64,000 bases of DNA from Actinernus sp. WN-2022. Taxonomy: Eukaryota; Cnidaria; Anthozoa; Actiniaria; Actinernidae. This document shows positions 55,216 through 64,000 of the stretch, in pieces. The translations under genes were made by a program, and so were the position numbers. Each line of letters begins with the position of its first letter. Position 1 is the first letter of the stretch. Location: assembly GCA_030867875.1 (NCBI GenBank), contig JAOWCC010000577.1, positions 142,778,344 to 142,842,343 of the forward strand, written 5' to 3'. Below the pieces are notes generated by a model. That model ran no database searches and was not told the origin of the DNA. It worked only from the letters and a program-made list of their open reading frames with translations.

Positions 55216-58200
55216 CAGTGAAGATAAAGATGAATTAAGCAATACATTTCGCTTCTCAAACAGCTCATCGAGGTCAACACCCAATCAGAACAAGTCTGGC
55301 TAGTGGTCGCTTCAAGTGATTACCTTATTTGTTGCTTATAATAAACGATTCCGAACCAGAGTCCGCGGTCAATCCTGTTTGCTTCGACTCAGTTTGTTTT
55401 AAAGTGCACTGGTATTGATCTCAGTTTGCCAAATAATAAAACGCAGCTATTTATAAGTAAAGTGTGTTCTATGTATTTCGTCAGGTGAAAGGGTTCGATT
55501 ATTAAACACATACTCAAGACACAAATGTGACTAATTTTGTTTACGTTATAAAATCATTTTCTATTAACCATTGCAGACCGAGAATATCTGCTATTCCTTT
55601 TCTTCACAGATACAGCTTGTTCATTCCATAAGCTATTTAATGGTTAATAGAAAATGATTTTAAGAAATGAAAATAGTGTGCTCTAGAGTAGTGGTTTATA
55701 TGTGGTAAAGCCGCCAGAGGACTATTGAGCTAGAAACTTAATCCAATCCTAATTGGGACAAAGATATATCATTAGTCGACGTACTCTCAGAGAGGTCAAA
55801 ATGCTATATATAACTAGAAGATCATTGTAAACGACAAACGCTTGATTTTCAGTAGTGCTTTGATGCTGATTATGAAAGACACTGATGAACCCATAAACTC
55901 AGTTTAAATGCTTAATTTCCGGCAGAAACATTAAACACCGTGGCATAGATCCTCTGTTAGATTCAATTCAGTATTAATGCACTTAAAATGAGTTAAGTGA
56001 GGAATATTTTGGTTTAGACTAATCGGGACTAATGATGGCTGCTCGGCTTGTCTCGCTCCTCACAGCTCATGGCGCCTAGCCCTAAGGCCCATTAGTCGAT
56101 TACAGTATCGTGCTATCTTCCTTTTTGAGCAATGAAACATAACATTAGTAACCATTGTTAAAATTCAAATACGTTCAGTTTTGTTGTAAGAAATCCTGTG
56201 ACTATAGTACTAGTATGTGAGGTGAGGCGGGCGGTAGTTCGTACAGTTGTACAATAACTTATAACGACAAAAGAACTCTTAGTAATTCTGTCCGTATTAT
56301 GGAAGGTTATGCCTGTATTCCTCGAGGGATTATAATATAGTTACCTTTCCTATTAATGCTCATTACTGAAAAAAATGGCGTCCCGCCAAATCTAGCATCT
56401 GGTCTGCATTAAGAAACCATGCCATCAAGTTTTGAAAGAGCCTCTATATTGAACAACTGCGTTATCATTACACTTTGTACGACCAGGGTTCGCCGGACTG
56501 TTCAAGTGGGGTCACTTCGTCGAACCTGTGCCGTAAACTTCCCTTCCCCTCTTGTTGGTTGGGGTTTCTAAGCACGGACAAAGCATCCGATGGACGCTCG
56601 AGCATGTAAATACAAAGTTTCTTTAGCATCAAGAAATTATGTAAATAATAATTACATAATTACTTGGTGCTTCTTAAACATGGTGCAAACAAACTCTGCA
56701 ACAAAAAACCATGAACAAGAAAACACAAGCAGGTTTTTCGACGATAATACTACCTTTCTTTACTACTGAGTTGGCCTTTGTTACCGGCTGTGAGTCTTCA
56801 TCGCTTTGCGTGCGTTGCGTACGTACGGCTCAACAAGAGATATGCATGGCAACCACACAGCACTCCGACGAAATTAAGATCCAATTAGCCGAATTAGTAG
56901 AGTTCAATAAAGATTTCAAAACCTCTCAAAGATAACTCGATGGACTTACCTTGGTTGTACTGAGTTTGTGTAGTTGTACGCTAAGAACTATTTGACTAAA
57001 TATCAACAGCAAATTAGTTCAAATGTCTGCCGTGCACAAACGACTCCCTCAGTGTTGACATTGTAAAGTGAACCTCACCTCGGAGATTTGGCAGCGATTT
57101 GCAGTCATCATTGTCAAGGTAAATAATTAGGAAGATTAGGTTCAGTTGCTGTCTAACGGGTATTTTAGCTGCTTTTGAAATCGTATTTGTTTAAAATATT
57201 GATTTACATCTGCACTAATTTACCTCCATTAAAGAGTCCTAATCCATGATCCTTCGTGAATGTCTTTTTTTATCCATTGTTTGGTTTCTTTCGTGTCACA
57301 AAACCTGATCACATTTAATCGATCCTTGGCCTTGGATGCTTTCCATACAAAACCCAAAAAAATCAAAAACACAAAAACCGCAAGACACGCAATCGACGAA
57401 CGCCAGTAGTTTTTAGTGTTTTGTTTTTCTTCTATTGTAATTATTGATGACAGAGGTCTGTTCTGATGAGGGCAGTAATCGATAAATAAAGCTCTGTGAT
57501 CAAGTTTTGTAGACGAAATTAAAAGTAATGTACACCTGTTTCAAAAAATGTTGTCTCGGATATAAGCAGCAAACGACAAACGACGAGCGACATACCAGAC
57601 CGAAATGGATAATGGTTGTTGCTAAAAGTATTCGTTTGTTTTTCTTTGAGGCAAAGGCTCTAAGCAATGATTCGTGTAAGAAGTACGGCACTGCACAGCT
57701 GTTCTCTCTCAAGAAAACCTCTGGAACCAGGGTAGATCTCATTGGTTAAAACATGAAAATCGCCCTAAAGGTTAGGAAGACGTCTATAATTTCCTCTGTC
57801 GTTAATTGCTTGTTGCACGTTCATCAACATATGATCTTGAAGTTTAATCACAATCACGGTTTGTCTTTTGTCACAATGTTTTACTCACTCCGTCTCTCGA
57901 TCACCTACACACACTCTCTCTCTCTTAATCCGGTTGTTTTTTCTTCGTGTCTCTGAGTTACATGTCAAGTACATACGAATCAAGTATCCACATCTGATTG
58001 GATAACTAACGCCACACCCTGTATTGTGAATAGTTGTCTGGGTGTTACCTTACACTGTGCTTATGAACTAATTAAACTTCACTCATAACGCTCCACGCTC
58101 CACTTGTTGCATAATTATAATAGCATTACAATGGCCAATCTCCGACACCTCCAGTTTTTCAAACTATTAAACCTACGATTTGCAATGCGGTTCCAAATGT

Positions 58201-58929
58201 CGTTTATAAAGCAAATCGTATGTTCGGAACCTTATCAATCGTGTCTGCTTCGTAGCTATTGTTTTTCGCTGTTCCTATTGGTTGGAAGAGAATTTGTTCA
58301 TAAAAATGGAATGAAACTAAGACTGTTTACTACTTTTACTACACCCAGTGTTTTCATAGTCTACAACACAGACAAATCCTAAATGCCGCAGAACAATGGC
58401 TTTTATCGTACTGAGCATTACTTAAGAAGAATATTAATGTACTTTGAATGGATTTTCGAATTACAACGTATTCCATTCCGCATAGCTGCCGCCAGTAATA
58501 ATGGTCGCTTGTCCGTGACAACCTTTCACCGTGAACAAATAAGTTCTCGGGCAGGTAAATACAGGGACACCCAACGCTAAAACGAATACAAACGAATATT
58601 CTGACGTTTTTATAACAGATTAGACTGGTGTATTTAAACATTTTTTTTTAAACGACAGTGCCAGTCAGCCTAAAGCTAGCGAAGAATTTCTAAATTCCCA
58701 TGCAGCTGAAACATTTAAAGTAACGATTCAGCTAAGACCTATAGTAAAAGACGATAGTTTGTGGCAATGAGCATATCCCCACATACGATATGCCTTAACT
58801 GCTGTATGAGATGTCTACAACCCAAACTACACCCAGAAAATAACATTTTTTATCCTATGGGTTATTTTTACTGCCAAAACTCAAATAAACCACCATCCAG
58901 CCAATCGGAAAGGGAGAAAACACAAGATC
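55216..58929. other. No gene seen; one foldback
   Basis: 55550-55661 is a foldback: AAAATCATTTTCTATTAACC pairs with GGTTAATAGAAAATGATTTT. A lone Mutator-type end is at 57718-57734. The plus-strand frames at 56711-56935 and 58104-58382 have no recognised motif or splice context. Confidence 0.45.
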
Positions 58930-61900
58930 CTTCAATCGCAAATTTGATAACTTTCCCCACATACGATGTTCTTCGAAATTATATTCCGAATTACCTCCCC
59001 TCCTCCTCCAATTCTCCTTTGCCTGCTTGGAGCATGGCGGCTCGTACCAGTATTCCGTCCTTGCCTCTGAGAAGTCGCATGACTATTCCCAGTTTCCACT
59101 GGTGTCCGCTTGGTAGATTCATCCTTGATTATCACAACTTCCCCGACTTTAGGATATGGAGTCTGCTCTCCTCCTGCCCTGCAGTGTTGCTCGCGAAGTG
59201 CTCTTACGTACTCCCGGCCTTGGCCCACCTATTCCAGACAGCTTGCTTGCACTTGGCGAGGTACTTGGCACGATTTCTCAGGCTCATCTCCTCTATATGG
59301 TGAACTTCTACTTCTGGCGGAAGGTTTGGCTCTGCAAACATTAGCGAGTTAGGAGTGAGTGTCGGGAGCTGAATGTCATCATCGAGATAGCTGAGTGGTC
59401 GATTGTTGAGTGCCACCGTTCCAGGAGAGTAGACCACTTCCGATGGTCTTGTACAGTGCAGTTTTAACCAATCCGATGAGTCGTTCAAATTGGCCGCCCC
59501 ACCAGGGCGCGCGACTTAGGTTGAACTGGTGACTGCACTCCTTTTTTTGACAGGTAGTCGTTGAACTTCTCGTCCTTGCGCACTTGTCGCAACCATTTCT
59601 CTGCTCCCTTGAAAGTGGATCCGTTGTTTGAATAAATTCTCTTGGGTCTGCCTCGGCGTGCAATGAACTTCTTGAGGCTCTTCAGGAATTATTCTGTTTC
59701 TAGACTTGCCGATGATAAGTTCCAAATGTAGAGCTCGGCCGAGGCTGCATGCATACAACAGAATGTAGGCTTTGAATTGTTTCTTTCCAGCGGCACGGTA
59801 AGTTATTGGGCCTGCATAGTCGACTCCGAGAACTTTGAATGCCCGTCCGCCTTCAGTTCTGTTTCTGGGTAGGTTACCTGGGGGTGGCTGCTCTGCTGCT
59901 TAAGCCTGGAAGCTCTTGCAACTATAGCATGACCGTACGGTTTTCTTGACCAGCCTTCTTAGCCTGGGAACCCAGTACCTTCTTCTCACTTCTGCCATTG
60001 TCAGTCCTACTCCCCGTGCAAGGTCGCATAGTGAGCTTCTTCCACTATCTAGATGGGATAGGGCCATCTGCGTTCCGCTGCAGATTGAGCTGAAGTATGT
60101 CGGCTTCGTACTTTGGATTCTGTCCTGCTTGAAGTAGTAAGGGAGATGCGATTCCTATGGGATCATAGATCTTGTGTAAACGACTGAGGATGTTTCGTTT
60201 GGTGACGTCTCCAGTTTTATTTGCAGTCTGCACGCTAAGCCTGTCCTCTTCTTCGTTCCACGCGAGGCCCAATTTCTTGGTTTCTCTGGGCTTCACTCCC
60301 AGTTACTGTTTTGCTGCCGTCTGTTCTTCACGGTCCCTTACAGGATCACAGTTATCTTCAAGTTCTTTGGCGCTAGACGCCCATTTATGCAAGGAGAGTG
60401 TGGCGTCTCCAAGTATTTCAATGGCTTCAGCTTTACGTAACTTGGCTCCATTAGTGGTGTTCCCTCCAATAATGATATCGTCCACGTACAGACTCTTTCT
60501 TAACTCAACGACTGCTTCAGGAGCTTTGCTTTCCCACAGGTCAAGATGCGCTTCAAGTATTCCTCCTAGCAGGAAGGGTGAAGTAGCTAATCCGAAGATG
60601 GCTCTCGTGAATCTGAGCACTTCCACGCTGGAGCTTGCATCTTTCGGCCAATGAAAGCGAAGCGCGTCCCTCTCGCTCTCCCGTATGTGGATTTGTAGGA
60701 ACGCCCTAGCCATATATGGCCACTGGGAAGCTTCGGGCCCGCAATAGTACTTCCCACAGGTTGTTCTGGAGAGGGGGGACTGCATAGAAGCACTCATTCA
60801 GCGAAGGGCTGTTGGGTGTGGCCTTTGTAGAGGCGTAGTAGACGACTCGTAGCTTTGTGGACTGACTCTATTACTACCTCCTTATGAGGAATGTAGCTGA
60901 TTATTTGCCTTCTGCTTTAAAACCCGCTGGTTCGACTATGCCTTGTGATTTCTGCTCTTCGATGACCGCATTGTAATCCTCAACAAGGTTTTTGCGTTTC
61001 AGACGTTTCTGCAGTGACACCAGTCGTCACATGCTTCCCTCCACGTTCGTAGCCGCAATGGGGGATGGCTCCCGCGCCATGTGAAACCTGTCTCACACCA
61101 ACCAGCAGGGGATCATATCAACTGCTCTTTAAACTCGGCATAAACTATTGCCTGATCATGTTCCGCTGCGTCTGAAAGTCCCAATACGTCAAATCTACAA
61201 AGTTCTTCGTAATCTTTCTGTGAAGTTTGCGTCAAAAGCATCGTGTTTTGGTTCAGCTCGATGCCAGAGCTCATAGCGAACCACCCGAGTTTAGTCTTCT
61301 CGGCGATTGGCTGAACTTCCATTCCCACGAGGGGCTTTGTGCCAGTCTTTATTCTCGCGTACTCGCCACTTCCTAAGACGATGTGGACAGGCAGCTGAGC
61401 CTTTTGGTCGACGTCGTTGAACCTTGCGACTCTAAGGTACTTGAATTCACTCGTGAGCTCGCCGTAACGGGGGTTGTCCACCATGAGGAGCTCCGATCCC
61501 AGTCAGACTTCTCTACTTTGGTCAGCTTCACATCCATCACGTAATCACTTTCTAGGGATTCAATCTACGCATCGTTTATCTCAAGGCGGGTTGTTTTGGG
61601 GGTCATGCGCATGTCGAATTCTCTCGTTTCGCAGGGCTTGATTTTCAACAAGGTTGCCAGTTTTGCTGAAATGTAGGAACTGCCTGCGCCTTAGTCAATC
61701 AGCGCCCGGCACTTGACTCCGTTAACCTTTACCACCACTACTGGGAATATGCCTTCGCAGTTACTTCCACTACCTGTCATCGCCGTGCTGCTGTTGGCTT
61801 CCGCTAGCTGTCGTCGCCGTGCTGCTGTTATCAGTGGTGTCACATGCAGATTGATGTGTGATGGCGCTTGTTGCATCGCCTGCACGTAGATTTGCTTGTG

Positions 61901-62590
61901 CACCTGGCGGCGCGATGTGATCCTGCTGCACAATTAAAGCAGAGGCGCTTGTTTGCCAGGATATCGTTTTCTCTCCTTGACGTCTGTCACAGTTTCACAG
62001 TCTGCGGACTTGTGATCGCTCGCCTTCACAATAAACGCAACCCCTCGGTCTCCCTTGCTTTGTTTGGAGCATTTTTCTCGGTTTTCTTTCATCCAAGATG
62101 GGGGCTTAGACTCTTTGTTGTCAATAGGATTCCATCTTGTCCACTGTCGGATAGCTTCGGCAAGCTGGGCGAAATTCCAGCTTTCCCAATTGGGATCAGT
62201 GCACACTAGCCAGTCTCCTTGAATGCATGCATGGTAACTTGTCGAGAGTCATATGCATTGGCACATTTCCATTCACGCACTCCAATTTTTTCATTGTTTG
62301 TAACGCTTGTACGGTGTAGTTTAGCCTGTCGCTAAACTCGTGTATTTTCTTAGTGTTCATATTTGAGATTAGTGGTAGATCTAGTATTTCTTTGATGCCT
62401 TCACTATCTCTGCATCTTTCCCGTACTTATGTTCCAGTATCGCCTTTGCACAGTTATATCATTCGGATGTAAACGGTAGGGCTTCGACGGTTCGTTTAAC
62501 TTTTGGTCCGATATAGCCACACAGGTATGGAAATTTATTGATATATAGAAGCGATGTAGCGCTTATCAATTGTTTCTATAAATTGTCCCC
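58930..62590 (-). pseudogene. BEL/Pao-type LTR retrotransposon remnant (gag-pol, no LTRs seen)
   Basis: Order on the minus strand: gag (about 62580-61940; LCGYIGPKVKRTVEALPFTS, LDLPLISNMNTKKIHEFSD); two Cys/His knuckles (about 62040-61850; CFNCAAGSHRAARC, CRRCNKRHHTSIC); a protease start (VKCRALID, about 61700); a linker (HIVLGSGEYARIKTGTKP, LTQTSQKDYEELCRFDVLGL); an RT with FGLATSPFLLGG and YVDD (about 60480); then directly an integrase zinc-binding region (YWVPRLRRLVKKTVRSCYSC) and core (GVDYAGPITY, then APWWGGQFERLIGLVK). The RNase H region between RT and integrase is missing. The core's second catalytic Asp is Asn (NNGSTF, about 59615-59632). Many frameshifts make it inactive. No long terminal repeats were found. 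Confidence 0.8.
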
Positions 62591-63207
62591 AGAATCTCGG
62601 CGAGTCTAGTGATGAGCCCTCTTAAAGTCTGTCTCTGCTGGCCGTTCAGTTTTCGCTTTGGTAGCTTCTTCTTGGATCTTGATTTTCAGCCCTTGAAGTT
62701 TCATTTCAAACTAGCTGGATTTATTGTTCTCTATCCGCTGCGTATTTCTCGTGTTCTCTGTTATCTAACCTTTGCTATTAACCTTCGAACGAAGCATACG
62801 ATCACCTCGCGCAAGTTTTTGTCCATTTGACAGAAAATAAAATAACTATAATTTGGTGCTGGCTATTCACTTGTGTGATGTACTGACTAAAACTTTCGCG
62901 GCTCGGTATATATCCACCACTATTCACTTCCACTTCGTTGACTAGTTATTCACTGTCGCTCTCGAATCCGCTCGATCGAAACGCCGACGAGAGATATATG
63001 TCTTGAGGCGGTACCGTTACGAGTAATTACGTCAGTCAGTGTATCTGAATAATTTTCATTGTCCGATTTCATTCCTATTCTCTGCATGACTTTGTGTTAT
63101 TAGCTAAGTTATCTTCAAAAGGCTTTAAAAGAAATTATATTATATCCAACGAAACAGACTAACACTGAAAGCCGTGGTAAAACTATCGAACATTGCTGGA
63201 TTGCACG
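62591..63207. other. No gene seen
   Basis: A GGCTCGGTATATATCCACCA fragment near 62900 belongs to the dispersed family also seen at about 29566 and 37992. I expected a 5' LTR here but found no match to sequence left of 58930. Confidence 0.45.
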
Positions 63208-63259
63208 TAGCCTGAATTTGGAAGGAACGAACCTGAGGAGACGGCTGAAATTCAGGCTA
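63208..63259. mobile_element. 52-bp Mutator-type MITE, perfect 9-bp TSD
   Basis: It starts TAGCCTGAATTTGG and ends CTGAAATTCAGGCTA. The body, GAACGAACCTGAGGAGACGG, is just the end of the outer element at 47503-54080. GATTGCACG is duplicated exactly at 63199-63207 and 63260-63268. This is close to the minimum possible: two ends and almost no spacer. Confidence 0.9.
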
Positions 63260-63268
63260 GATTGCACG

Positions 63269-64000
63269 ATCCAATGGCTTTGTTAGATGAGACAATCCCG
63301 GTTTCTGGGAAACCCCCACCCCTCCCCCACACTTCATCCTAACCTTTAATAGAACGATGCATATCCAAGGGAGGGGTGGGTGGGAATGTGTTGGGGTGGC
63401 AACCGAACGCTGTGAAACATTTGATCGAACAAAAGCAAACTTTATCCAACATTTGATAAAGCGAACATGTTGGTCCAACATGGTATGATTGTTGTTCTAC
63501 ACAAGATATTAAATCGAGCCCAGTACATACATAAATTTGCTATGCTTCACAGCAATGTTATGGAGCCGTAAACCGGCCAATATAGGCAGATATGAGATGT
63601 CATGAATTGTTATAAACAAGCGCCTGGTATTGTTTTATCGCACTGATCAGTAAAAGCAATTTAACCGAGAAGCGAAATGAAGTGACGAAATTTTCAAAGT
63701 TAATTCAACGCGGAAATCATGCATGAAAACAAGTTAAGAGATCACACAAATCACACATATCATCCCAATACTTACATGAACAGTGCATGAATCCTCGATG
63801 TGTTGAGTAGAAAGATGAATTAAAGTGAGAACTGCACTTACGTCATCTAGCACTCGTCCTAGTTTTCAGTGAAGAGTCGTACGTGACTTTTCGCATGATC
63901 GTCTTTTATATTAGTGCCAGTCTCGTCAATGAATAATTATAAGGTCTAAAACGCAGGTGATGGGTAACGGATAGCGGGTAACGGGAAACGAGTAGGTTTA
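63269..64000. other. No gene seen
   Basis: Contains C- and G-rich patches around 63303-63395 (CCCCCACCCCTCCCCCAC; GGAGGGGTGGGTGGG) that are roughly complementary. The last 40 bases repeat GGGTAACGG-like blocks (GGTAACGGATAGCGGGTAAC). Confidence 0.45.

Noticed and set aside
58400..63200. Long terminal repeats for the BEL/Pao element
   Set aside because: I compared sequence right of 62590 with sequence left of 58930 and saw no direct repeat.

Overview
The window looks like a gene-poor, transposon-saturated stretch of an invertebrate animal genome. A cnidarian, most likely a stony coral, is my inference. The reasons are many short terminal-inverted-repeat (TIR) elements, 5'-truncated non-LTR retrotransposons (LINEs) with simple-repeat tails, a BEL/Pao-type LTR-retroelement remnant, a tRNA-derived SINE, integrase-core (rve) DNA-transposon remnants and GT-AG intron signals. 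There are no bacterial-style operons. Only two small intron-containing host-like gene candidates could be supported, at 21997-23739 (minus) and 31559-32239 (plus). Everything else recognisable is mobile or repetitive DNA.

Layout. 1-6.6 kb: two small Mutator-type MITEs, two copies of a repeat built from ~125-bp units carrying CRE-like and E-box motifs (one split by a LINE), and a TA-flanked element keeping a possible transposase tail. 6.85-9.67 kb: a foldback element whose arms hold inverted minisatellite arrays and broken integrase-like transposase remnants. 10.1-11.4 kb: a LINE reverse transcriptase. 12-21 kb: assorted MITEs and a 17-bp tandem array. 21-32.6 kb: TTAA-flanked MITEs, the two gene candidates, a SINE and a composite 326-bp element. 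32.6-37 kb: nothing recognised. 37-47 kb: more MITEs and several LINE carcasses split by later insertions. 47.5-54.1 kb: a nested stack of elements. 58.9-62.6 kb: the BEL/Pao remnant. 63.2 kb: a 52-bp MITE with perfect 9-bp target duplications.

Most notable is the stack at 47503-54080. An outer TAGCCTG-ended element was entered by a 4.95-kb element (47761-52714) that has exact CTTTCC 6-bp target duplications, inverted minisatellite arrays and a broken zinc-ribbon/UBZ-like/HECT-like (G2E3-like ubiquitin ligase) gene. That gene is split by a palindromic element (48566-51188; 7-bp duplication ATTCATC), which in turn holds a composite 326-bp MITE matching, with one difference seen by eye, a second copy at 30499-30824. 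A LINE with a 5-bp duplication sits in the right TIR of the outer element. The 4.95-kb element and the one at 6846-9668 share the end motif TACGGTGGCCC-N2-AAGGG, 6-bp duplications and inverted subterminal arrays, although their arrays and cargo differ. They look like two members of one foldback family, one still carrying transposase remnants and the other carrying ubiquitin-ligase-like cargo.

All family assignments come from reading the sequence and from memory of the families. No database search was run.
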